Below, piece after piece: positions 12,251 to 23,572 of a stretch of 64,000 nt of DNA (positions within the stretch are counted from its first letter, which is position 1; each line of letters opens with the position of its first letter). The DNA is taken from the NCBI GenBank assembly GCA_028583605.1, contig CM053331.1, positions 12,508,857 through 12,572,856 on the forward strand, given 5' to 3'. Position numbers and translations under genes: made by a program. The notes under the pieces were generated by a model. The model was given only the letters and a program-made list of their open reading frames with translations, was not told where the DNA came from and did no database searches. Source of the stretch: Dastarcus helophoroides. Lineage: Eukaryota > Arthropoda > Insecta > Coleoptera > Bothrideridae.

Positions 12251-13092
12251 ATTTACGATTGCCACAGCCTTCTATTGGTGGTACAGATGTTCAGTGTTTG
12301 TTGCAATTAAAAACCCATGTGCATTGGCGGGAATCGAAAGGATAATATTAATTTTTGGTAAATGTGATACATGTTCTTATTTAAATACAGTTGAGGTGTT
12401 GGGAATTGTGAAATTAGGTTAGGTGTAACCTAAAAGATATTAATTATTCAGCGTCAGTGGCGTAGGATTGGTACCACTGAACCCAAATAGTATCATCGCA
12501 GAGGCGGCGTGTGCCTATTTTAAAACGGGGGCTTTGTTTCATTAAAATCATATTAAATGACGGCGTAGCAACGAAATACATTTGCTAACCTCTCTCTTTT
12601 GTTTACATCGTGATCCGGTTTCGTTGACACTTTCATTGTATGCAATTTGAGAGCATTTGAGTAAAATTACTTCGAATATTCAAAACCAATCTACTTATTG
12701 ATTTTCAACGTGGTTTTAACAGGTTTTACTTTGAAAATTCAATTTCATTTACTTCAAATAATGTTGTTTTGCATAATGTTTTCAACGTGACGTTGTTATT
12801 AAAGAGTAAATAAGAGTGAATTGTTTTGGAGAAACTTATATTTGGAATATCGTTAGATTTTGAAGCTAGGTAAATTTATATTGTAGATGGGTGCCCATAC
12901 GACCTGATTCCCGCAATTTATAAGTCTTAATTTTTTTGTCCAGGAACCTCGACAAATCTAGGTTTTATAAACATCGTGAATACAATATTAGTCTACTGTC
13001 AAATTCAGATTCATTTGAATAAAGTACGTAATAATTTTTCTTTTTCTTTTTTCTATTAAAGGTCAGTTTCCGTAAGTGGGTCATCTATAATA
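12251..13092. other. non-coding; possible transposon end CAGTGGCGTAGG at 12455
   Basis: No convincing gene is seen. CAGTGGCGTAGG is a typical start of insect hAT/MITE elements, but the other end was not found. A 62-codon frame at 12234 has no recognisable domain. Confidence 0.25.
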
Positions 13093-13160
13093 TTTCCACA
13101 TCCTACTCGCAGTACTCCAAAGGCATAATAGGACTATCCGTTGCGAGTGGATTGTAATAA
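13093..13160 (+). mobile_element. 3'-tail fragment of the jockey-like LINE family
   Basis: The sequence CATCCTACTCGCAGT, then a short loop, then TTGCGAGTGGATT is homologous to the last ~60 bp of the LINE copy ending near 46048, where the same CTCGCAG…TTTGCGAG stem-loop follows the stop codon. An extreme 5' truncation left only the 3' tail. Confidence 0.7.
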
Positions 13161-13340
13161 AATTAAAATTTAAAATATCTGGATTTTAGTCAAAAAAAAT
13201 TTTGACTTTTTCTGTATACTTACAGCTTTTTATTACGAAATTGTGGCTTACCGAAATTCTGTTTTTGGAAAACCAGTGTGAAAGCAGCGGCCAAAACCTG
13301 TTATATAAATTTGACATTTTTTAAAATATTAACACTTTTA

Positions 13341-13890
13341 GTTTTTGTTTATTAATTTTATTTGACATTTTTACCACCCAGTTTGGAAGTATTTAAATTT
13401 TTATTATTTGTTGACAATGTTCTAAGACAGTTTTTGCAATGTGACTACGTGATATTTAAATTTATTTAAAACGTCACCTAATGACAGTTGACAAAAAATA
13501 GGTTAGTTTATTTTACATAGAATAGGAAAAAATAAAAAGTAGGAGATCAAAATTAGAAAAAATTGTTTTTTTGATAAATTATGAAAATTTGTAAATATAA
13601 CAAATATAAAAAAAGGTTAAAGCACTGGACATCGATGTTTCGCACTCATTGAGCTCATCAGCAGTGCATAACAAGGAAAGGGAACAATGAGGAAGAAATA
13701 CTTAAAAGTAAAAATATTTAAAATATAAAAAAGATATTTTTAATAAATTTAGATATCACGTAGTCATATTTTAAAAATTGTTTTAGAATATTGTCAACCA
13801 ACAAAAATTTAAATATTTCCAAACTGGATCGTGGAAATGTTAAATAAAATTAATAAACAATGTTTCCGACAAATAAGAGTCCACCGTAAA
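13341..13890. mobile_element. long-inverted-repeat MITE (arms with TTTGGAAATATTTAAATTTT)
   Basis: The left arm (about 13341-13470) and right arm (about 13740-13875) are inverted copies sharing TTTATTTGACATTT, CAGTTTGGAAGTATTTAAAT, GTTGACAATGTTCTAA and GACTACGTGATAT. The middle (13600-13690) holds unrelated sequence. A compact copy with almost no loop lies at 27868-28080, a single arm at 29165-29290, and end fragments near 38083 and 43570. No coding capacity. Confidence 0.75.
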
Positions 13891-14515
13891 GAACTTTTAG
13901 TTTTCATTTTATCCCTTCCAAGAAGTTTGACTAATCTGGAAATTTCCTTTAAAAATAGGCGTTTAACTTGAAATTTTAATTTTGAAATTATTTATTATTA
14001 TTATTATTATTATTTGTGAAAGCTCCCATTTTATCTGGAGAATATATTAAATAAATTTCTTAAAATTGATGTCTGTTGTAAATAACACAATCAATGGAAT
14101 TGTTTAATTGCGAACTTTCAGCTATATTCGGAGTTTTAGGAGTTCCGTTTTCGAATTTTATCGCCTTTTTCTCGAAATTGTTGAAATTTTGTTTTTTTTT
14201 TTCAAAATTTCGTTTTGCACTCGTAATTTTTGTTTATTTTATCTTTTTTTTTTAATTAATTTTATTGTTATTAATGTTATTTATTATTTTTTTCCAGAAA
14301 TTAATTTTTTCGCCATTTTTAGATCTACATTTTTTCAAAATTTTAAAGTTTTTATATAAATTTTTCAAATTTTCGTCTGCGTTTGAATTCAAAATTGCGA
14401 AAATTTGTTAACGTTTTTTTCTCAAAACTTGGATTTAATACTGGAAAGGCCCTTTTTAACATTTTCACATTTTCCTTGTAATTTAATTTTTTTCTTGACC
14501 TTTCTAAATATAAAA
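13891..14515. repeat. T-rich filler with a (TTA)n microsatellite
   Basis: A TTA/ATT microsatellite of about eight units lies near 13989-14013. The rest is T-rich filler that flips to A-rich filler at about 14520. Confidence 0.6.
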
Positions 14516-17500
14516 CCCTCCTTTACATTTTTTCAATAAAATTCGAAAATTCGAATCAAAACGGGCAGTTAAAAAAAGTAAAATTTTCAAAAAAAAAGTT
14601 GATTTTGGAAAGTGGTCCAAATTGTAAAAAGTAGCGGAAACTTTTACTTCGAAAATTTGAAAAATAAGGCGAGATTTTAAAGAGTCGGTAAAAGTTAAAA
14701 TGTTGCATAAATTCGAAAATTTTGAAACAAGTCGAAATTTTGAAAAATTTCGAAATTTGCATAAAATGTTAAAATTTAATAGCAACATTTAAAAAAAATT
14801 AAGTTTAAAAAATTCGTATTTCAATTTTATCCAAAACATTTATTGAAGAATACTCAAAAACTTTTAAAAAAGTGACATTATGGAAAAATCAAAATTTTTC
14901 GAAAAAATATAGAATGATTTTAAAAAACAAAATTTTCATAGAAGCGACAATTTTGAAAAAAACACCGAAAATTTAAAAAAAATTTAAGATGAAGTTTTGA
15001 AAATGTCAAAATATTCAAAAAAGTCTAATTTTTGGGAAAAAATGCCGATAATTTTAAAAAGTCGAAATATTAAAAATGGTCAAAAACTCGAAAAAGGAAA
15101 ATTTTGGAAAATTCAAAATTTTCGCAAAAAAATTCAAAAATTCAATAAATGGGAATTCCAAAAAAATTTCGATTCAAAGCTGGACGTTTTAAAATAATCC
15201 AAAAATGTTCAAAAAAAGATAGGAATTTTGGAAAAGTTCGAGGAAACGGAGCAATTTTTAAAAAAACATCGAATGATTTTAAGAAACGAAATTTTCATAC
15301 AAACGACAAAAAAAACTGCGAAAATTTAAAAAAAACAAATTTTAAGCTGACATTTTGAGAAATGTTGAAATATTCAAAAATGTCCAAATGTTGGAAAAAA
15401 ATGCCGATTATTTAAAAAAAAGTCGAAATATTAAAAATCGTCAAAAACTCGAAAAGGGAAATTTCGGAAAAAATTCAATAAATGGGAATTCCAAAAAAAT
15501 TTCGATTCAAAGCCAAACGCTTTGAAATAATAAAAAATTTTCAAAAAAAGTTAGAATTTTGGGAAAGTTCGAGAAAAGTCAAAATTTTAAAGTGAAAATT
15601 TCGAGAAATGTCGAAATTTTAACAAAAAAAAAAATAAACAAAATTCGATGAATGGGAATTTTCAAAAAAAATTCGATGTAAAGCCAAACGTTTTGAAATA
15701 ATTCAAAAATTGTCAAAAAAAGTGAGGAATTTTGGGAAAGTTCGAGGAAACGGAGCAATTTTTAAAAAAACATCGAATGATTTTAAGAAACAAAATTTTC
15801 ATAGAAGCAACATTTAAAAAGAACTGCGAAAATTTAAAGAGAAATTTTAAGGTGAAATTTTGAGAAATGTCGGAAATATTCAAAAAAATCGAAATTTTGA
15901 AAAAAAAAGCCGATTATTTTTAAAAAAGTCGAAATATTAAAAATGGTCAAAAACTCGAAAAAGGGAAATTTTGGAGGTCAAAATTTTGGAAAAAAATTCA
16001 AAAATTTAATAAATGGGAATTTTCAAAAAAATTTCGATTTAGAGCCAAACGTTTTGAAATAATTCAAAAATTTTCAAAAAAGTTTGAATTTTGGAAAAGT
16101 TTGAGGAAAGTCAAAATTTTAAAATGAAATTTTCGAGAAATGTCGAAATTTTAATTAAAAAAAAATAAACATAAAATTCAATAAATGGGAATTTTCCAAA
16201 AATTTTCAAAAAAAGTTAGTAATGTTGGAAAAGTTCGAGGAAAGTCAAAATTTTAAAGTGAAAATTTCGAGAAATGTCGAAATTTTAACAAAAAAAAAAC
16301 AAACAAAATTCGATGAATGGGAATTTTCAAAAAAATTTCGATGTAAAGCCAAACGTTTTGAAATAATTCAAAAATTGTCAAAAAAAGTTAGGAATTTTGG
16401 GAAAGTTCGAGGAAACGGAGCAATTTTTAAAAAAACATCGAATGATTTTAAGAAACAAAATTTTCTTAGAAGCGACATTTAAAAAAAACTGCGAAAATTT
16501 AAAGAGAAATTTTAAGGTGAAATTTTGAGAAATGTCGAAATATTCAAAAAAATCGAAATTTTGAAAAAAAAAGCCGATTATTTTAAAAAAAGTCGAAATA
16601 TTAAAAATGGTCAAAAACTCGAAAAAGGGAAATTTTGGAGGTCAAAATTTTGGAAAAAAATTCAAAAATTTAATAAATGGGAATTTTCAAAAAAATTTCG
16701 ATTTAGAGCCAAACGTTTTGAAATAATTCAAAAATTTTCAAAAAAGTTTGAATTTTGTAAAAGTTTGAGGAAAGTCAAAATTTTAAAATGAAATTTTCGA
16801 GAAATGTCTAAATTTTAATTAAAAAAAAAATAGACATAAAATTCAATAAATGGGAATTTTCCAAAAAATTTCAAAAAAATTAGTAATGTTGGAAAAGTTC
16901 GAGGAAAGTCAAAATTTTAAAGTGAAAATTTCGAGAAACGTCGAAATTTTAATAAACAAAATTTTCTAAAGAAAAATAAACCTTAAAAATATTTAGAAAT
17001 TTTCAAAAATGGTTGAAATGTTCAAAAAAGTTTAAATCTTCAGGAAAAAAATCAGAATTTTCAAAAAAAAATCGAAATTTTAAAAAAAGAGACTATAATT
17101 TTAAAAAGTCGAAATATTGAAAATTGTCAAAACTCAAAAAAAAGGAAATTTTGGAAGTTTAGAAAAAAAATTCAAACATTCAATAAATGGGATTATCAAA
17201 AAAAAATCTAGATTTAAAGGCCAAAAGTTTTACAATAATTCAAAAATTTTAAAAAAAGGTTCAAGTTTTAAAGTAAAAATTTTGAGAAATGTCGAAATTT
17301 CAATAAACCAAATTTTAAGATTTTCAAGAAAAAAAGGTAGAAATTTTGAAAAATGGTCGAAATTTTAACAAAAAGTCAAATCTTCAAAAAAAATTAGGAT
17401 TTTCAAGAAAGTCCAAGTTTAGAAAAAAAGGTTATAATTTTAAAGTCGAAATATTAAAAAATGGTCAAAAACTCGAAGAAGGGAAGTTTTGGAAGTCAAA

Positions 17501-19660
17501 ATTAAAAGAAAATTAAAAATTCACTTCAGGGGATTTTTCAAAAAAATCTAGATTTAAAAGCCAATCGTTTTAAAATAAGTAATTCAAAAATTCGAAAAAT
17601 TTGAAATTTGTGGAAGGCAAAATGTCCAAAAAAAAGTTAGTATTTTGGAAAGTGGGGCGAAAGTTTGAAAAAAGTCGAAATTTTAAAGTGAGAACTTTGC
17701 TAAATGTCGGAAGTTTTAATGAACATAAAATTTTCTAGAGAATTAAGATTTTCAAAAAAAAGTAGAAATTTTGAAAAATGGTCGAAATTTTAAAAAAATG
17801 CTATAATTTTAAAAAGTTAAAATACAAAAAAATGGTCAAAAACTCAAAAAAAGGAAATTTTGAAAAAGTGAAAATTTTACGGAAAAATTAAAAAATTCAA
17901 CAAATGGGAATTTTCAAAAAAAATCAAGATTTTAAGTCAAACATTTTGAAATAGTTCAAAATTTTAAAAAAGTCGAAATTTCTAACACCCAAAATTTTCA
18001 AAAAAAATAATTTTAGAAAATTATAAGTTTGTAAAAGGTCGAAATTTTAAAGTGAAAGTTTTAAGAAATGTCGAACTTTTAATAAACATAAAATTTTCTA
18101 TAAAATTAAAACTTTCAGCAAAAATAAGCAGGAATTTCGAAAAATGGTCGAAATTTTCAAAAAAGTCTAAATTTTGAAAAAATTCTATAATTTTACAAAG
18201 CTGAAATGTTAAAAAACGGGAAATTTTGGAAAAGTTACAATTTTAGAAAAAAAATTAAAAATTCAACAAATGGGAATTTTCAATTCAAAAAAATCGAGAT
18301 TTAGAAGCCAAACGTTTTGAAATAAGTACTTAATTTAAAAATTTAGAAAAAGGTCGAAATTTCTGAGGCGAAATTTTCAAAAAAAGTTGGAATTTTGGAA
18401 AATGGAGCGAAGGTTTGAAAAAAGTCGAAATGTTACATTGAAAATTTCGAGAAATGTCGAAATTTTTATAAACATAATATTTTCTAAAAAATTAGGATTT
18501 TTTAAAAAAAAGGATAGAAATATTGAAAAATGGTCGAAATTTTCAAAAGTTCAAATCTTCAAAAAAAAATCAGGATTTTTAAAAGTCGAAATTTTGGAAA
18601 AAAACCATAATTTTAAAAAGTCGAAATATTGAAAAATGGTCAAAAACTCAAAAAAAAGGGAAATTTTGATAAAGGTAAAAAGTTTAGAATAAAATTCAAA
18701 GATTCAGTAAATGGGAATTTTCAAAAAAAAATCGAGATTTAAAAGCCAAACGTTTTGAAATGGTTCAAAAATTTTAAAATTTCTGGACGCCAAAAATTTC
18801 AAAAAATAAAATTATATTTTTGGAAAGGTTTAAGAAACTTGCTAAACATAAAATTTTCAAGAAAAAAAGGTAGAAATTTTGAAAAATGGTCGAAATTTTC
18901 AAGAAAGTTGAAATCTTCAAATAAATCAAGATTTTCAAAAAAGTCTAAATTTTTAAAAAAGTTGAAAACTGGTAAAAAACTCAAAAAAGGGAAATTTTCG
19001 AAAATTCAAAAGTTGAGGAAAAAATTCATAAATTCAATAAATAGGAATTTTCAAAAAAAGTCGAGATTTAAAGTTTTAAAATTGTGGAAAAAGAAGCGAA
19101 AGTTAAAAAAAAGGTCGAAATTTTAAAGTCAAAATTTTGGGAAATATTGAAATTTTAATGAACGTTAAATCTAAAAAGGTTATAATTTCCAAAAAAAAAA
19201 GGTGGAATTTTTGAAAAATGATCAAAAATGTTAAAAGAAGCCACTCATTGCAAAAAAGTCGACATTTCTGTAAAAAATTAATTTAAAAATTTGACAAGTC
19301 AAAATTTTGCAAGAAATTTGTAATTTTGAAAAAATCAAGAATTAAAAAACAATCGAAATTTTCGAAAAATTTGAAAATTTTAACCTTTCAAAAACTCTAA
19401 ATTAAAAAAAACAGAACATATAAAAAATTGAAATGTTTATGAAAAGTTGCAATTTCTAAAGTCAAATTAAAAACCAAACGGAAGTTTTAATCAGTAGAAT
19501 GTTGAAAATTTAAAAATCAGAATTTTGAAATAATTTTTAAAATAAAAAAAAATGTTGGGGAATCCAACCCTTTAAAAAGTTACTTTTTCAAAAAAAGTCT
19601 TAACATCTAATAACATCGAACCGTTTTTTGGTTCCCGAATTCTGAATCTTATTGGCCAGT
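14516..19660. repeat. A-rich satellite-like filler array
   Basis: The base unit is about 18-20 bp (GTCGAAATTTTSAAAAAA). A longer module (GGGAATTTTCAAAAAAATTTCG, GAGCCAAACGTTTTGAAATA, ATTCAAAAATTTTCAAAAAA, then GTCGAAATTTTAA) recurs near 15180, 15517, 15680, 16045, 16350, 16715, 17217, 17555, 17940, 18308 and 18745, most often 300-440 bp apart. The Lys/Phe/Asn-rich frames of 60-120 codons (for example 18755-19126) come from the repeat and have no initiation or splice context. Confidence 0.8.
15597..16917 (+). repeat. tandem duplication, two ~660-bp higher-order units
   Basis: The segments 15597-16257 and 16258-16917 match almost base for base. Both start GTGAAAATTTCGAGAAATGT and contain the ATCGAATGATTTTAAGAAAC block and two GAGCCAAACGTTTTGAAATA modules at the same offsets. 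They are much closer to each other than to the other modules of the array, so this is a recent tandem duplication inside older satellite. Confidence 0.8.
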
Positions 19661-19679
19661 CCAAGGGTTAAAATTTTGA

Positions 19680-21962
19680 GAAAATGATTTTATTGATTCC
19701 AATTTTGTTTCCACATTTCTTTTTTCGTTTCTTTTCTCTTTTTTCTTTCTTTTTTTCCCCTTAAATGTTTCCAATTTTTGGTTCCAAATTTTGAATTCTT
19801 TATCAAAATTTAATATTTCATTGTTTTTTCCAGATTTTTCACTTTGAACACCGAATTACATATTTTTTGCGTAATTACAAGTGTTCTACTTTTTTGACAT
19901 TTCAAGTTTACGCTCGACATTTTTTTCGATAAATTTTGATTTTTGATCGAAAGTTTGAAATTGTTATCTTTTAATTTCGAATTTTGCTTTACCTCAAAAT
20001 TTGAATTCAAAACTAAAAATTTTTCTAATTTAAAATTTCGATGAAAAAGTCAGATGGCAAAAAATGGAAATTTTTATTTAAATCTCTTAATTTCAATTTT
20101 AATCGCGAAATATTGACTTTGATCTCGAAATTTTTGTTTGCTTACAAACGTTTCACGTTTAAAACATATTTTTTTGACCTTCGAAATTAAAACTTTTTTT
20201 AAAATTTTACAGATCGATTTATTTTTGGAAATTTCTACCTTCAAAATTTCGTCCATTTTAAAATATTATCGATATTTTTGAAAACGACGAGTTTTGATGA
20301 AAATTCCGATTTTTTTGTAACTTTGGACTTTTTCACGTAATTTGCAATTTTCTTAAAAAATTCCATTCCTTTTAAATGTTTCGATTTTTTTTTTAAATTT
20401 TCATCATTTGCGAATGTTTTTATTTTTTTAATTTTAATATTTTGTCTGAAAATTTCGACATTTCAAAAATGCCGACTTTGTGTAAGAGTGTAAGGAATTC
20501 GTCTTCTTTTTAAAAACTTGGAATTTTTTACACAATTGGACATATTAAAACGTTTCTATTTTTTTGTATTGAAAATGTCTGCTTTTTAACTTGACATTTA
20601 AATTGAAAACTTCAACCCTTTCGAAATTTCAACTTTTTATCCAAGATATTTAAATTTTTCTTGATAAATTAATTTTTTCAAAAACTTTCTTTTGTAACTT
20701 GGAAAATTCGATTTTTTTAAGGAATATTTCGTCTATTTTAACTTGGGCTTCTTTAAATATTTCAACTTTTGATCGGGGAAAAAATTTTCGAAAAATTATT
20801 TTGACGTGAACAATCGTACTATTTTTTTTAATTTAGTTTTGAAAATTTTGACTTTTCTTTAAAAATCTGGGCACTGAAAATTTAGACCTTAAAAATGTTG
20901 ACTTTTTGAAAGTTTTGACTTGAAAATTTTGACATTTCAAAATTTCCGCCAAATTTTAAATTGAACTCCTTTGTAAAAATTTTGATTAAAAAAATTGCCG
21001 ACTTTTTAAGTTTACCTCTCCCTCGTTTCTTTTTTCAATTGCCAATTTTATCAAAATTTCCGCTATTTCTATATTTTAGCTTATATGAAAATTACGACAT
21101 TTTTCGCGAGATTTTAACTTTTTTGTAAATTCTGACTTTAAAAAATTTTTAATTCAAAATTTTCAAATTCTCATTTTTATAAAATTTAGTTATTTTGACT
21201 TTTTCAACCTTTTTCGTCTTTTTCTCAAAAAGTCCACTTTTTTAAATCCGCATTTTTGTTAAAATATAAATTTTTGACTTATTTCGAACTTTGGCTTTTT
21301 TTGGTCAAAATTTCAACTTGTTCTCAAAACTTCAACTTTGAAAATATTGGGTTTTTTGAAAATTTAGATATTTCAGATTTCTACGTCTTCTAAATTATGA
21401 TATTTCAAAATTTCCCCTTTGCAAATTCCTATTTTTATCAAAATTTAAACTTTTTCTCAAGAGTTTTTTCTTTTGAAAATTTTAACGTAAAATGTTTCAC
21501 TTTTTCTGGAAAAGTTAACTATTTTTGTAAATTTGAGGTTTCAAAAATTTTTTTTTAATTTGATCCTTTTAAAAATTTCAACTGTCAATACTTTGACTTA
21601 TTTCGAATTTTTGACATTTCAAAATTTCAGTTTTTTTTCAAAATTTCCATTTTAAAAAAAAAATTATTTCTCAAAGGTTTGGTCTAAGTGTATTTTTAAA
21701 CTTTCAATTCTTTTTTTTAAACTTTAATTTATTTTGACAATTTCGACTTTTTCTGGGAATTTTAACTTTTTTTGGAAATTTTGACCTCTGTAAAATTAAA
21801 CTTTTTTTTACATTCGGCTTTTGTATGTTTTGACTTAAAAATGTTGCTTTTTGAATGTGAGGACTTTTTACAGAATTTCGATTTTTTTAAACTTTTATAT
21901 CTAATTTTCAAAATTTTAAAAAAAAATTTCGTATCATTGAGAGTCTTGCATTTGCCAAACAT
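19680..21962. repeat. T-rich filler block
   Basis: The polarity is reversed relative to the preceding array: TTTTGACTTTTT / AAAATTTCGACTTTTT units on the + strand. The polarity change falls within about 30 bp near 19670. Confidence 0.75.
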
Positions 21963-21969
21963 TTTTTAG

Positions 21970-22000
21970 TTCTTAGAACATCCATGGGATGTTCTAAGAA
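21970..22000. repeat. 14-bp perfect inverted repeat (hairpin) at a polarity switch
   Basis: TTCTTAGAACATCC, three-base spacer ATG, then GGATGTTCTAAGAA. It sits between the T-rich block ending near 21962 and the A-rich block starting near 22015, so it marks the turn of a larger inverted arrangement. Confidence 0.85.
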
Positions 22001-22009
22001 TTCCTGAGA

Positions 22010-22385
22010 TTTCGTTATTCCGTATTTATAGTCGAAATTTCATTGCAATTCGAAATTTTCAGGAAAATAAGTAAAAATTGAAACTTTCACCTTGAAATTT
22101 TGAGAAAAAAATATCAGATTAGGTCAGATTAAAGTCAAAACACAGAATTTTAAGAAAATATCGAAATTAGAAGAAAAATTAAAAAATTGTAACAGAAATT
22201 TTAGAATTTAAAACGTTGAATTTAAAAAAAAAATTCTAAATTAGTCAAAATTTGAAAAAAAATTGAAGTCTATAAAAAGCCAACATTTCGACATTGGAGA
22301 GCATGAATTTAAAATTTAAGGAAAAAAATTCAAAGTATTTCCAGAAAAGAAAAGGTACAAGTTTTTAACCCAGTGAGTCGTCTTA
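22010..22385. repeat. A-rich filler block
   Basis: GTCGAAATTTC / AAAATTTTGAG-type units, opposite in polarity to the block left of the hairpin. Confidence 0.6.
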
Positions 22386-22872
22386 GTGAATGAACGAGTT
22401 GCCGCGTTCATCTTTCTACAAATTGTGCAGTTCAAATTTTAAAAAATGGCAGATCTATGAAAAATGGCGTGATTTTTGTTCTTAACTGTAGCTTTTGTCA
22501 AAATATCAATTTATTGTGTCATTAATGATGAATGCTTATGAAATGGTTCTTATAATTTATTGTATCTGTTTATCAAACTGTTTATTGATACGAACCTAAA
22601 CTTTTAAGTTGTCACGTAATTTCGTGGAAATGTAGAATTATGTATACTGGCATCTACATTGCTGCTCAGATGTTTAATAAACAAATTTTTATAGTATATA
22701 GTCGGAAATTTTAAATTTCCAGTTTTTTTTTTGAAATTTCGCGAATTCCAAGTTTACATTTTCAATATTTACCTTTTTCCTAAAATTTTTATTTTAAATC
22801 GATGTTTTTACAGTCTTCTTTTTTGATTTTTTTTTTTGATGGAACGGACTGGTCCTTGGTTATCTTCAAAAA
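22386..22872. other. non-coding, no gene seen
   Basis: A mixture of more unique sequence (22380-22690) and T-rich filler (22690-22840). The last ~30 bp (GGACTGGTCCTTGGTTATCT region) is also present at 32895-32920 and belongs to the adjoining MITE family. Confidence 0.3.
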
Positions 22873-23043
22873 TTGAAATACAGAACTTGTCTCCTGAAAC
22901 CAAGAAAGATTAAAAAACACAACAAAGGTTGCTCTAACGCGTTTCGACAGCCAAGCTGTCATCTTCCGTCATCTGCTGAAAGAGCAACCTTAGTTGTGTT
23001 TTTTAATCTTTCTTGGTTTCAGCGGACAAGTTCTGTATTTCAA
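22873..23043. mobile_element. palindromic MITE, 63-bp arms and 45-bp loop
   Basis: Arms 22873-22935 and 22981-23043 are inverted copies, matching at 60 of 63 positions by my alignment. They contain CTGAAACCAAGAAAGATTAA and AAACACAAC. The loop holds ACGCGTTTCGACAGCCAAG. Transcribed, it would fold into a long hairpin. A relative at 32.9-33.9 kb has the same arms about 0.9 kb apart. Confidence 0.85.
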
Positions 23044-23241
23044 GTCTTCTTTTTCGACCTTTTTGACCTTTAATCATAATCTTTTAATTTTTTTTTAAAG
23101 CTTTACTCACTTTTGATATTTTTGACATGAAACTTGTTTAGGTGCTTAAGCCATTTTTGATACGGGGAAAATGTAGGGTTTCGGTCGCCATCACGCTAAT
23201 TCGCGTTACCAACATAATGTAGTTATGAGTAAGACGTGTAA

Positions 23242-23471
23242 AGCTGAATCCACATCAATGAAAGTTTGTGTTGTGCGTTGTCTAAAAAAACATAGGTTTC
23301 AGACAAGATCACTTATTTTGTGCTGAAAATTATGAAAATTGTTATTTTGGGCGTTATACCACTGAATCCGTTTGTGTGCATCCTAAACTCTTCAAATACA
23401 GTGCAAAAACCTTAAATATAACCTAAATTTTGTAACAGCAAAGACAAATTTTTATTGATGTGAATCTAGCT
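23242..23471. mobile_element. 230-bp MITE with ~29-bp terminal inverted repeats
   Basis: The left end AGCTGAATCCACATCAATGA and the complement of the right end AGCTAGATTCACATCAATAA agree at 23 of 29 positions; five of the six differences are transitions. TAA flanks both ends (23239-23241 and 23472-23474), consistent with a 3-bp PIF/Harbinger-like target duplication. TA (mariner-like) is also possible. No coding capacity. Confidence 0.65.
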
Positions 23472-23483
23472 TAATACATTTAA

Positions 23484-23572
23484 AAGGTGCGTCATCCGCA
23501 CCGGGGTTTGAACCCACGACCTGTCAGACCTATTAAGCAAAATCAGCCACCTTAACCAATTGTGCTGTACTG
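23484..23572 (-). repeat. tRNA-derived SINE-like head (A and B boxes)
   Basis: On the minus strand, CAGCACAATTGG (23557-23568) matches a Pol III A box and GGTTCAAACCC (about 23504-23514) a B box, at tRNA-like spacing, followed by CCGGTGCGGATGACGCACC. The acceptor and anticodon stems do not pair convincingly, so this is a SINE head or tRNA relic, not a working tRNA gene. Its 3' side runs into the MITE at 23242-23471. Confidence 0.6.

Noticed and set aside
12234..12422. 62-codon frame downstream of the candidate promoter
   Set aside because: No recognisable domain, no splice signals tied to it, and it ends in AT-rich non-coding sequence.
14997..19126. Many Lys/Phe/Asn-rich open frames of 60-123 codons in A-rich filler
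   Set aside because: They repeat with the satellite unit, occur in several frames and on both strands, and have no domain, promoter or splice context.
22873..23043. microRNA precursor
   Set aside because: The 63-bp arms are near-perfect and the sequence is repeated at 32.9 kb, so a palindromic MITE is the better explanation; it could still yield siRNA.
23484..23572. Functional tRNA gene
   Set aside because: A and B boxes are present but the acceptor and anticodon stems do not pair; more likely a SINE head or relic.
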